Shown here: positions 38,275-47,282 of the stretch, one piece after another | Layout of the letters: each line of letters starts with the position of its first letter | How positions within the stretch are numbered: the first letter of the stretch is position 1 | IMG/VR virus record: IMGVR_UViG_3300033141_001125 | Coordinates: 1 to 64,000 of that record | Length of the DNA stretch: 64,000 bases | Source: a virus | Direction: 5' to 3' (one strand) | Made by a program: the position numbers and the translations under genes | Notes under the pieces: model-generated | Database searches by the model: none | What the model saw: the letters and a program-made list of their open reading frames with translations, nothing else | Told to the model about the DNA's origin: nothing

Positions 38275-38523
38275 ATGAGAGTTTATTTTGACTTAGCTAA
38301 CGATCTTGTCGATTGGTACAAATCGCAAGAGAATAAAAGAACGGCCTTGAATAATGCAATCAGAGCAGGAAAACAAGGCCAGAAAGACGAAATTATGCTT
38401 GAGCTTGCAGAAATAAAGTGCATCCTGCAAAACAAGATGATCATTTCGGCTGATGAAGAACCGCCACAAAGCGACTTCTCACTTGACGGTTTTGAGTCAA
38501 TGGCCGTCATAGACAATGACTGA
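38275..38523 (+). CDS. Hypothetical acidic protein (82 aa)
   Basis: Helical with an acidic tail (MRVYFDLANDLVDWYK, then DEEPPQSDFSLDGFES). First gene of the FtsK operon. The acidic C-terminal tail could contact a partner such as the translocase. No family is recognised. Confidence 0.55.
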   Translation: MRVYFDLANDLVDWYKSQENKRTALNNAIRAGKQGQKDEIMLELAEIKCILQNKMIISADEEPPQSDFSLDGFESMAVIDND

Positions 38524-38618
38524 CTAAAAGTATATATGTGCCCCTTGCAAAAAAGAATGCCATTTTTAACACTTTAGACATAGGCGCACTTTCAGACATA
38601 CAACACAGGAACGTGAAA

Positions 38619-39983
38619 ATGGATACAAAAGAAACCTATTTAATAGAGTTCGCTCACAATATTATTGCCAGCCTGACTGATCCTGAGATTTGCGGCAGGA
38701 AGAATATTGTTGCGCGCCCGATCAATGGCCGGCTTGCAGAAGTCACGCCGGGGCCACGCGCTGGCGCTGTCACATTACTGGATACAAATTACAGCAATCA
38801 TCTAATAGAAACTTTCAGAAAACACGATGGCTTGTTAGCTCATAAGCTTTTGCCAAACAACTGGAAGAGAAAAGTAGATCATGTTTCTGTTTATGGCTTC
38901 CGTGGCTGTGTAAGGGTCGAAGCGGCTTGGCCTAAGGCTATGCAAAAAATGGATGTTACCGTTTCGCTGAGTCGCATTGACAAAAATCCTTACAAGAATG
39001 GTAGATTTCTAATTGGTAAAAATGAGCGTGGTGCGGACATCACGCTTGGCCTAGATGACGTGACACCAAACTTTCTTTTTGCCGGTCTGACTGGAAGCGG
39101 CAAAACCTGGGCTATGCGCTCGGTGATTGGTCAATTGTCACGTTACATAGACACGCAAACAATATTGATTGACGGAAAATATGGCGATGGGCTTGGTTGT
39201 TTGAATGGTATCCGGGGACAAATAGGGCCTCTTGCTGTGGACATCGAAAACGCAAAAAACGCACTGGCTTGGGTGATCAATGAGATGCACACCAGATATA
39301 CAAAAGTAGCACATCTGACACCACAGGCCAGAAAAGCAACTTTTGATGAAATGTCACGCATTGTAGTAGTTATTGATGAAGTGCAAGAGTTCACAAACGA
39401 TCTTGCTGCCGCAGCAATGATTAGTAAGTTGGTTTCTCAGTGCCGTGGTGCAAAAATTTATTGCTTGATTGGCACACAGCATCCACGTCAAGATGCTTTT
39501 GGTGATACGAGCGCCAAGCGTAATTTAGTAGGCAGGATCGTGCTACTTGTTGAAGACGAAATCGCATCTCACGTTGCGCTTGGCTCCTGGACTCCGAAGG
39601 CACATGAGGTACTACTCGGAAAAGGGGATGCTTATGCAAAAGTGCCTGGCGCAATTCAGCGCGTCCAGACCGCTTACATTCCAGAAGATGACCTGCTTTC
39701 TTTGGTTGGTGGTCAACCGCTACTAAAAGAATGGCCGTTGTTCAATCCAGACATTCTGGGATTCTATCCTGAGAGGATGGGCCGTCCGCCAGTGCTTTTT
39801 ACTATGCAAGAATTGGCAATTTCCGCAAGGTGCGCATCATTAAATGAACGCCGCATTATACTTGATAGACACCTACAGAAACATACCGGAAAAAGTATGG
39901 GCGTTCCAAGATTGCGCAAACTCTTAGAGAAAGGTAAAGAACTTGATGCAGAGTTAGGAGTATTAAACTATGGAGGCGAATAA
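38619..39983 (+). CDS. FtsK/SpoIIIE-type DNA translocase
   Basis: Start at MDTKETYLIEFAHN with CAGGAACGTG upstream; the GTG at 38538 lacks a ribosome binding site. About 454 residues with a RecA/FtsK-like motor: Walker A AGLTGSGKTWAMRS (about 150-163), Walker B RIVVVIDEVQEF, then GTQHPRQDAFG. The protein pumps double-stranded DNA, as in plasmid transfer or chromosome segregation. No N-terminal membrane part, so it is a soluble translocase. Its neighbour is a nuclease and, upstream, a permuted actin. Confidence 0.85.
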   Translation: MDTKETYLIEFAHNIIASLTDPEICGRKNIVARPINGRLAEVTPGPRAGAVTLLDTNYSNHLIETFRKHDGLLAHKLLPNNWKRKVDHVSVYGFRGCVRVEAAWPKAMQKMDVTVSLSRIDKNPYKNGRFLIGKNERGADITLGLDDVTPNFLFAGLTGSGKTWAMRSVIGQLSRYIDTQTILIDGKYGDGLGCLNGIRGQIGPLAVDIENAKNALAWVINEMHTRYTKVAHLTPQARKATFDEMSRIVVVIDEVQEFTNDLAAAAMISKLVSQCRGAKIYCLIGTQHPRQDAFGDTSAKRNLVGRIVLLVEDEIASHVALGSWTPKAHEVLLGKGDAYAKVPGAIQRVQTAYIPEDDLLSLVGGQPLLKEWPLFNPDILGFYPERMGRPPVLFTMQELAISARCASLNERRIILDRHLQKHTGKSMGVPRLRKLLEKGKELDAELGVLNYGGE

Positions 39984-40435
39984 TGATTAAAGCAATTGAG
40001 ACGGTTTATAATGGTTATCTGTTTCGCTCACGGCTTGAGGCACGATGGGCCGTGTTTTTTGATTCGCTTGGGATTAAATATGATTACGAGCCAGAAGGGT
40101 TTGATCTTGGCAACGCCGGCTATTATTTGCCTGATTTTTTAATAGACAATGGAGAATGTGAATGTTATATAGAAATCAAACCAAAAAAATTGTCTAAGAT
40201 CGAAATTGCAAAATTACAAGCATTAGATAACTCGCTAATCAATCCTGGCGATCCATTATACGCAACATCTTTAGTTGGCACGCCAAATTACGATATAATT
40301 AATAATGAATTCATATATATTTGTATATTAAATTGTAAATCAGAGAAACTTTTTCGCTTCGCAGTTAGCTGCGCACGACAAGCCCGATTTGAACACGGGC
40401 AAGTAGGCGCGCCATCTCAGTGGAGAAAGAAATAA
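39983..40435 (+). CDS. PD-(D/E)XK-type nuclease
   Basis: A 150-residue protein with FRSRLEARWAVFFDSLGIKY, YYLPDFLI (catalytic D) and YIEIKPKK (E-x-K). This pattern is typical of the small phage endonuclease family. It overlaps the FtsK stop by one base, so translocase and nuclease are probably made together and may act together, for example on DNA entering or leaving the cell. Confidence 0.75.
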   Translation: MIKAIETVYNGYLFRSRLEARWAVFFDSLGIKYDYEPEGFDLGNAGYYLPDFLIDNGECECYIEIKPKKLSKIEIAKLQALDNSLINPGDPLYATSLVGTPNYDIINNEFIYICILNCKSEKLFRFAVSCARQARFEHGQVGAPSQWRKK

Positions 40436-41091
40436 TGGCAAGAATATTTGATCGACCGTCAGAAAGGCAAACTAAAGAAAGTGAGCTAAAGCGTCCGCTT
40501 TCTCAAGCATTTGCTTTAATAATGATTCGCATAACAATAATTGCTATATTTATTTTAGAAATAGCCTTAATTGGCAAGGCCAGCGGATTTATTATTATTG
40601 TGGTTGTATTTGTCGCACTTTATCTTGATCGTGAATTTAGGCTTGGTATCAAGAAAGCATTAGGTAAAATGTGGTATGCAAAATGTGTTTTTGCAATAGC
40701 AATAGGTGTAATTTTAGTAGTGCTGGCTGTCACTGGACACTGGTTTAATTTAGCGTATCATATTACCAGCCAACATTATATTGATCTGCCACGTCGGAGA
40801 TTGATAGGCAACTGGACTTTGTGGACACGCATAATTTTAATTATTGGCTTGCCGCTTTGTGCGTCATTACCACTTAGAGTATTAGATTGGGTAATGCAAA
40901 TAGAATTGCAACGCCCCAATCTACGCAATGCACCCGCGCAGCGGCAATCGGTTGAAGGTATTAAGACTCCAACAATGGGAATAATGCACGCTCCAAAACC
41001 ATCACAAACAACTATTATTCAGCAAGCTGGGCAACCACAAAAAAACAATGTTGCGGTTACACCTCAAGACTCAACTCAAATTGATCTATAA
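40435..41091 (+). CDS. Membrane protein with several transmembrane segments
   Basis: Start at MARIFDRPSERQTK with GGAGAAAG upstream. Hydrophobic segments at about 23-60 (two helices, IRITIIAIFILEIALI and GFIIIVVVFVALYL), 78-98 and 122-142. The C-terminal 60 residues are soluble and glutamine/proline rich. It may anchor the FtsK-type translocase at the membrane, which lacks its own segments. This is inference from position. Confidence 0.6.
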   Translation: MARIFDRPSERQTKESELKRPLSQAFALIMIRITIIAIFILEIALIGKASGFIIIVVVFVALYLDREFRLGIKKALGKMWYAKCVFAIAIGVILVVLAVTGHWFNLAYHITSQHYIDLPRRRLIGNWTLWTRIILIIGLPLCASLPLRVLDWVMQIELQRPNLRNAPAQRQSVEGIKTPTMGIMHAPKPSQTTIIQQAGQPQKNNVAVTPQDSTQIDL

Positions 41092-41099
41092 GTGCTATA

Positions 41100-41444
41100 T
41101 TATTCTTCTTTGTCTTCCAATTGCGCTGGGTCAATAATCTCCACAATCCTGCCATAAGTTATTACTGGAAACACAGACACCGCACTTTCTGCAAGTAGCA
41201 CGATTTCTTTAGATGTCAAGGTTAATTGACCATCACCATCAATCGCGGCTTGGATACGCATTGACAATCTAAACCGTGTCAATTTTTTATTTCCACTTTC
41301 GTCTTGCTCACCACCAAGATTGATGCAGCGCATCAACGCCTCGCCAAGTGTAAAATCCTCTGTTTGTTTTGATTCTGTGGATACTGAAATTTGCAAAGGC
41401 GATCCATCATAATCCAATAAAGCTATTTTTAAGTTAATTATCAT
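41100..41444 (-). CDS. Hypothetical protein at end of tail operon (114 aa)
   Basis: Beta-rich acidic protein ending DPAQLEDKEE. Last gene of the structural operon, converging on the membrane protein gene. It contains an EIVLLAESAVSVFP strand. No family is recognised, but such late small genes often encode tail accessory proteins or chaperones. Confidence 0.55.
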   Translation of the reverse strand: MIINLKIALLDYDGSPLQISVSTESKQTEDFTLGEALMRCINLGGEQDESGNKKLTRFRLSMRIQAAIDGDGQLTLTSKEIVLLAESAVSVFPVITYGRIVEIIDPAQLEDKEE

Positions 41445-41453
41445 TCTTTTCTC

Positions 41454-41954
41454 CTAAATTGTAATGTAGCCGCTTGGTAAACTGATACCGCCGCCATCGT
41501 CCGTACAAGTTGCCAGAACATAAACGCCTGTACCCGGATCATTATGTTCTGCTAGTGTTCCAAGTTCAGAGAACGTCACATAATCCCATTGATATATATA
41601 TAATGTATATCCATCTGGCGGAGTGTCTGCTGAGATTATACCAGATGTTACGCTAATCCCTGTTGGCTTTGGCGGAATATCAGTTCTTATGTGTGGATCA
41701 TAGTAACGTTCCGCCATATAGTTCCAACACGTGTTGATTGTGTTCTGATCAACCACATAACCAAATGCAGCATTAAAAAATGACGCACACCAAAATTTTC
41801 CATTTATTGAGCCATTATCAATTAACAAACGCCGTGCATCTCTGTCAGTCACAGACAATAATAATTCTAACAGACTACCAGAACTTGTGCCGCCATCGAC
41901 TAACCCCGTAGCAGCAATTTTAGCAAATTCATCTGACATAACTCCAACTGGCAT
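41454..41954 (-). CDS. Tail-associated hypothetical protein (166 aa)
   Basis: The N-terminal half is helical (MPVGVMSDEFAKIAATGLV), the C-terminal half has a fibronectin-like beta pattern (PKPTGISVTSGIISADTPPD). It directly follows the fibre gene, so a fibre chaperone or tip protein is likely. No family is recognised. Confidence 0.55.
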   Translation of the reverse strand: MPVGVMSDEFAKIAATGLVDGGTSSGSLLELLLSVTDRDARRLLIDNGSINGKFWCASFFNAAFGYVVDQNTINTCWNYMAERYYDPHIRTDIPPKPTGISVTSGIISADTPPDGYTLYIYQWDYVTFSELGTLAEHNDPGTGVYVLATCTDDGGGISLPSGYITI

Positions 41955-41955
41955 T

Positions 41956-44859
41956 TTATACCTCCATTCCTAACATTCTCAATTTAGATTCTAATGTATT
42001 TATACGCTCATACAGTTGCCGTACCGCGTCAATAGTCAGCATTTGCAACTGTTTCGTAGCTACAAAATGATGACCATCATCATTATAATGCACAATCCCA
42101 GCGCGTTCGAGAACTGGACGCGCATAGTCAATCCATTGCCCGAACCTTTTTCGAATCGCGTGTCCATCTGGAACCAATGACGCTCGCAGGCCGTGCAATA
42201 GCAGCCCGTCGTCATACTCATCCCAGGCGTTTTCATTGACGACTGTATCCAGATATAGGTCCCCATCTTGAGCAAAAACAGCGATGGCACGGTCTGCCCC
42301 TGAAACACGACCTTTTAATACCCATAAATTTTCGCCAGTTCCAACATTTCCATATGATGTGCCTGATTTTTTTCTGACAAAATGAGTAATAGCCCCAATC
42401 GCATTCGTACTTTTTGCAGTTGAATCAGTTGTATAATATGCCAAAAATGATAAAGCTATTATGCTTTCGGTATAGCCCTGCGTTTGAATTCCGCCCACGC
42501 CAGATGAAACTTTTTTCATGACGCCGTAGGTGTCTGTTTCTGTGAGCGCAGTCATCCCATGCGCTACATCCGACGACTTCAATGCTAGTATCTCATTATC
42601 ATTTGCGCCCTGATTGAGCGTTAGCCCCCGTGTCATAAATGAATTTGTGGTGTCATTCACGAATATCAAGTTATTTGTTGTTACATAATCGGTGTCAATT
42701 TCACAGTAGCTATTTCCACCCCCATCGCTGCTAATAACTTTCAGGGTTGCCGCATTACTTGCATCATTTGCTTGCAATGAGGTTGTGGCAACATGTCCGC
42801 TAACTGCGTTTGACTCTATTTCAATCCAAGTATTTTTTGCTGTAAGAGCAGCCGCAGTTAATTGAACATAATTTGTAAACAGAGGAGTTCCAACCACGCG
42901 CGCATACAAGCTACCCAGAACCGTTGTGCCATCCAGAATTGTATAAGCGCGTGTTCTGGCATACGCAGCACCAGAAATAACACTAAATCCATTTGTATCA
43001 ATTAGTGAATTGCCACCGCCAGCCGTTACCGTCCCCACAATATCAATATTGCCAGCCGGTGAAGCCTGGAACGTTGCCACATTAGCTGAGTCGTAAATGG
43101 TCAAGCCGTCCACGCTATTCCATTCCATTCTTTCTGTAGATGAGCTATCACCGACCCACAACACACCAGCCCCATCCACTCTAAACCGCGTACTGCTATT
43201 ACCATTGATTGTAATGCCAGACGATCCGCTAACAATAACTACATTAGTTAGCCCTGATGTATCGCCAATGTACACTACGCCAGGCTGAATTAACACTCTG
43301 CGTGTAGGCGTACTATCATACATCTCAATACCAGTAGCCAGAATTTTTGTGTGATAGCTGGTTGTTATTCCTAGTGTCCAGGATGACGATGTTAGTTGAC
43401 CAAGCAAAGTCGCCGCGCTATAAAACCGCATCCCGTTTGTAGCATCAATTGTCAGATGGTTATAATCATTACTCCCAAGCCCTACGCCGTAGGTAGTAAC
43501 TCCATATCCGTACACACCATCAAGATTTCCAATAGCCCAGTGTTCAGTCCAGTCGTTATAAGTACTTGAGTTTCGCACGTTTCCAACAATCGTAGGCCCC
43601 ACAGTTCCACTTGTCACACCAGAATACGAATATAGATCAATGAACCCGTCTCCGGTTGTGCCAGTATTAAATATTGCATCGCCAGCATACCAGGTATTTG
43701 CCCCCGATCCATCAAGATTACGTGTGACCTGATAGAGATATGGCCCAACGCCAACTGGCCCGCTAGTAATCGCCATAAACTCGACTTTGCCAGCAGCCTC
43801 CATATACACTCTGTCGCCGGACGCCATCTGATTGTGTTCAACATAGATTTGTGTCGCAACAGCAGTCAGGTCAATTGCTAGCATAGTTGTCGGGCCCACA
43901 AGTATGCGCCCGCCGATAGTCGCGATTGTGTTTTGTGCGACTAGTGTTTCAACCCACAACTCAGCGGCATGAAGCGTTAGGTATTTCTTGCTTAAGCTAC
44001 CGAGATTTATGTCATAGTTATAGCTGGGACTCATGTCGTTTCCGAGAGGGTTAATGATTATGTCCCCAGACGGCTGAATTGTTAAATTGCCAGATGTTGT
44101 AGTTATAGATTGCGCACCCACAAAGTCTAAATCTGCATCAAGTTGAATGTCAGCTTGAAATGTATGTGAAGCCGTCCAAGTAAATCCGTATGCTTGATTC
44201 ACCGCCACGCTATTGGCGGCAACACTAATGCCATTGCCAGCACCCACATTAAATGTACGGCTTCCCGCAATTGTGCCACCGCCAGTTAAACCACTTCCGG
44301 CTGTGAGCATAACACTTGTATGATTGATGTGTTCGTTGGCTACAAAGCCTGTTAGCGAATCGTGATTCACCAAATCAGCCCCGCCCACCTCGTGACTTGC
44401 CGCGTGTGCCAGTGGTGTTTGACCGTCGGCAAGCAAACCCGACAAACCAACAACATCTATTTCATCTGCGCCGCCATTTTCATGAGTGCTTGCATGTAAT
44501 GGTAGGATACCTGTTATATCAGCAGAAACCAAAGCTCTGAATGTGGGCGTTCCAGCACCACCAGCCGCAGGCCCGGCAAATACAGAATTTTGTGCTTGAC
44601 TGTCTAGCCCCAACTCTTGAATATTGAGTGATAAAACCGTATCTGCATTGACATCAAGTGTTACCGCAGTGTGATGTGGAGATGAATCGCCAATTGCAGT
44701 ATGCCGCGTGACGTTCAAATATTGTGTGTGGTCATCATCAGCAAGGCCAAGTAATGAGCCATGATCAGTCGTTCCGCCAGGCGTTGGAGCGGAATACAGA
44801 ATTGGGCGCAGCCAACGCGCCAATTGATGAATGGTCATTCCCTCAGTGATTACTTTCAA
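41956..44859 (-). CDS. Tail fibre / receptor-binding protein
   Basis: A 967-residue protein rich in G, T, S, N and D. The N-terminus holds repeated DHGSLLGLADDDHTQYL-type, H-x-x-x-H-rich elements, and HASTHENGGADEIDV recurs as AASHEVGGADLVNH. A long beta-strand-rich middle follows. The C-terminus is a trimeric coiled coil (YERINTLESKLRMLG). This layout is typical of trimeric fibres that carry receptor-binding specificity. It overlaps the tail-tip gene by four bases. Confidence 0.8.
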   Translation of the reverse strand: MKVITEGMTIHQLARWLRPILYSAPTPGGTTDHGSLLGLADDDHTQYLNVTRHTAIGDSSPHHTAVTLDVNADTVLSLNIQELGLDSQAQNSVFAGPAAGGAGTPTFRALVSADITGILPLHASTHENGGADEIDVVGLSGLLADGQTPLAHAASHEVGGADLVNHDSLTGFVANEHINHTSVMLTAGSGLTGGGTIAGSRTFNVGAGNGISVAANSVAVNQAYGFTWTASHTFQADIQLDADLDFVGAQSITTTSGNLTIQPSGDIIINPLGNDMSPSYNYDINLGSLSKKYLTLHAAELWVETLVAQNTIATIGGRILVGPTTMLAIDLTAVATQIYVEHNQMASGDRVYMEAAGKVEFMAITSGPVGVGPYLYQVTRNLDGSGANTWYAGDAIFNTGTTGDGFIDLYSYSGVTSGTVGPTIVGNVRNSSTYNDWTEHWAIGNLDGVYGYGVTTYGVGLGSNDYNHLTIDATNGMRFYSAATLLGQLTSSSWTLGITTSYHTKILATGIEMYDSTPTRRVLIQPGVVYIGDTSGLTNVVIVSGSSGITINGNSSTRFRVDGAGVLWVGDSSSTERMEWNSVDGLTIYDSANVATFQASPAGNIDIVGTVTAGGGNSLIDTNGFSVISGAAYARTRAYTILDGTTVLGSLYARVVGTPLFTNYVQLTAAALTAKNTWIEIESNAVSGHVATTSLQANDASNAATLKVISSDGGGNSYCEIDTDYVTTNNLIFVNDTTNSFMTRGLTLNQGANDNEILALKSSDVAHGMTALTETDTYGVMKKVSSGVGGIQTQGYTESIIALSFLAYYTTDSTAKSTNAIGAITHFVRKKSGTSYGNVGTGENLWVLKGRVSGADRAIAVFAQDGDLYLDTVVNENAWDEYDDGLLLHGLRASLVPDGHAIRKRFGQWIDYARPVLERAGIVHYNDDGHHFVATKQLQMLTIDAVRQLYERINTLESKLRMLGMEV

Positions 44860-45869
44860 AGTTTAGGCCTCACTGTACCATTTTGATCTACTTCAATTCC
44901 AGTTACTAATACATCGCGTGGGTCTGCAAGCCATGCCGTTGGCTGTACAGGCGCAAAAGTATTTGAAATATCTCTGTAAATTCCAGGTTGTAATAACCAC
45001 GGATTTATAGCCTTGCGTGCCCTTTGATCTGAATAGAATTCACCGTTGTAAATAAATCCGCTAATCTCAGTGTCTATTTGCTCGTATATGAGATTGCGTT
45101 CAAGATCAATGTACACACGCCACGGAGCACTATTGCTATCCCCAACCTCAGCCATATCCTGTAAGATGTTCCAACAGCGCGCCGCCGTTGGAGTTGTGCG
45201 TTTAACCTGCGTTGTATTTGTATTGATTGTGCCAGATGAAATAAACTCTAAATCTGTGCCTATTATGTTGCTTACCCACGCACTTGCATTTCCTGTTGCA
45301 TCGTCTGCTGCGGTTACATACCGCCAATTTGCGGTGAACGCATATCCGAATATCTTAAAATCTAATTTTGCAGCATTTGATTGTTTTGCAATTCGTGTTG
45401 GAAGTGGAGTAGCCCAAGCCATTCTTTGCAAGAATGTATCAGCTTTGTATCCAGCTGTAGTGGATGAAATTTGTTCTCCGGTGATGATTTCTTCTTTTCT
45501 GCCGAATTGCTTTATGCTTTCATCATCAATTGTAAATGTGGTTTCTGCTTGTGTGTCGGATGTATTTATGTAGGTTACTTTGACTGCATTAGCCAGATCA
45601 TCTAAACTTCTGCGTCTAGTAATGCCGCCCGTGGTAAGCTCCATTTCGTACATCAGCCCTTCCCACGTCTTTTGCCCTACTGCCTCCTCGATGTGATAGG
45701 CCAGATATGTATTAAATATATTTGACAAATAATCTAGCGAGCCGTACAAAGTACCATTACCCTGCCACGATCCAGCAGAAAGGTCAATCGACCGCCGCCA
45801 GGATGTGGGAGCAATTGTACCAACGAAGGCTTGGCCTAATGCAATTGATTGAAAAACACGCAAATTCAC
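44856..45869 (-). CDS. Tail tip / baseplate hub-like protein
   Basis: A 337-residue beta-rich protein. The N-terminus (SWRRSIDLSAGSWQGNG) is distinct, the middle alternates strands (TTFTIDDESIKQFGRKEEI, with YVTAADDATGNASAWV), and the C-terminus has DPRDVLVTGIEVDQNG. By order (after tape measure and a distal-tail-like gene, before the fibre) it is a tail-tip component. No catalytic motif is visible. Confidence 0.6.
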   Translation of the reverse strand: MNLRVFQSIALGQAFVGTIAPTSWRRSIDLSAGSWQGNGTLYGSLDYLSNIFNTYLAYHIEEAVGQKTWEGLMYEMELTTGGITRRRSLDDLANAVKVTYINTSDTQAETTFTIDDESIKQFGRKEEIITGEQISSTTAGYKADTFLQRMAWATPLPTRIAKQSNAAKLDFKIFGYAFTANWRYVTAADDATGNASAWVSNIIGTDLEFISSGTINTNTTQVKRTTPTAARCWNILQDMAEVGDSNSAPWRVYIDLERNLIYEQIDTEISGFIYNGEFYSDQRARKAINPWLLQPGIYRDISNTFAPVQPTAWLADPRDVLVTGIEVDQNGTVRPKL

Positions 45870-47282
45870 TTATGCGCTCCTGTATGATTTCCAGCGCGGA
45901 TAATATTCTATTGTCAAGTCATAAGTATTAAAAACACTACCCGCCGCGTCTTGCAAAATTAAATAACTCGTTCCCGTTGGTAGATACCATTCATTTTGAG
46001 CAAATATGTATCCGCTATCGTCTGGTGCGGGAGAAGCCACGCTTGTATCAAAATATACCATCTGCATATCATCATTTTCGAGTGTATAAACGTCAATTTG
46101 ACTTGTAGGCGCGGATATATTTTGCACAGGAGCAACGACATGAGAATATGGCACAAGTGCCAGAGTATCAATACTTAAGACATCTGTGCCGGACGTACCG
46201 CTGATGTGTTCAGCCCATACCTCAAGCGCATATCGTCTTAATCCGACTGTAACCGATTCGCCTCGCAGTGTTTTTGGTGGCATTTGAATAGTGCCCATAT
46301 TAACAGTTGTCCAACTGGATGAAGTTACATATCTGCCCTGCGATCTCATCTTTGAGCTATTATCTTCGTACCCACTGCGTAATTCAACATATACAGTTGC
46401 ACCAGCGGTTACTTTATACCTCAAAATGACTAGGTATCTTCCAATATAATCATCAGGATTAAATGGGTCAACATCTTCTTGTTTGATCCACCAGCGACGC
46501 GCTAAAGAGGCCGTGCCAAATGTAACATCACGCCGCCGGCCTGTACCAGCCCCGAATTGCTCAGGTGAGGCCGTTGCGTCAACAGTCGATGCGCCACAGC
46601 CAGTACCAGCCGTTCCGCCATCACAATCCCACAAATTGATAAAAGCATTTGCACTGTTTGATCTTTGTGGTCTGATGCCCACCCACCATCCGATATTTGA
46701 TCCCGTGAATGTGTCTGGAACTATGCTAAGTTTTTTGATACGCGCCGGAGCAGTTCCAACAATTCCTGTAATGGCATACGCGCCGCCAGTGCCCTCAACT
46801 GCCGCAGGAGAAATTGTAACTGCTGTAGGGGTTTCCCATAACGGATGCCTTACTATGTCTAATTGTCTGCGCATTCCGCCACAATCAAGGAAAGCGTTTA
46901 TTCCTGGTAAGCGTTTATCACGCATTGTCATTTCATAAATCAATGCGCGTTTTGCACTTTCATTTGCAGTGTTAAATTCTAGCCACCACGATTCATCTTG
47001 CAATTCATCATCGTGCCACAGTCTGACTTCTTCCGCCACATCTTCTATTAAATCCTCTGCGGCTATCAGTGCGGTATCCGTTCCAAATCCACTCAGGCCG
47101 AAAGACTCTTTTACTCGTGCCAGCTTTACAAAATCAGCAATTGAGCCATACCGCGAATCATTATACTTTTGAATGATCTTAGGCGTTTTTCCCTCATACC
47201 GATTATCAATTTTAAGTGTACCACTTAACAGATCAACAGTTGAGGATTGTGACCTGTTTGCCAGCCTTAACCGCTTTGCCAT
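45870..47282 (-). CDS. Distal-tail-like protein
   Basis: A 470-residue protein immediately after the tape measure, the position of the Dit or tail-needle base. The central region contains WWVGIRPQRSNSANAFINLW, consistent with a carbohydrate-binding jelly-roll insertion, and a GTIQMPPKTLRGESVTV strand. The start overlaps the tape measure stop. Family assignment is by position and beta-rich content. Confidence 0.6.
   Translation of the reverse strand: MAKRLRLANRSQSSTVDLLSGTLKIDNRYEGKTPKIIQKYNDSRYGSIADFVKLARVKESFGLSGFGTDTALIAAEDLIEDVAEEVRLWHDDELQDESWWLEFNTANESAKRALIYEMTMRDKRLPGINAFLDCGGMRRQLDIVRHPLWETPTAVTISPAAVEGTGGAYAITGIVGTAPARIKKLSIVPDTFTGSNIGWWVGIRPQRSNSANAFINLWDCDGGTAGTGCGASTVDATASPEQFGAGTGRRRDVTFGTASLARRWWIKQEDVDPFNPDDYIGRYLVILRYKVTAGATVYVELRSGYEDNSSKMRSQGRYVTSSSWTTVNMGTIQMPPKTLRGESVTVGLRRYALEVWAEHISGTSGTDVLSIDTLALVPYSHVVAPVQNISAPTSQIDVYTLENDDMQMVYFDTSVASPAPDDSGYIFAQNEWYLPTGTSYLILQDAAGSVFNTYDLTIEYYPRWKSYRSA

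Noticed and set aside
38538-38618. GTG-started extension of the FtsK-type translocase
   Set aside because: No ribosome binding site, and the extra residues are unlike the family. The ATG at 38619 has AGGA upstream.
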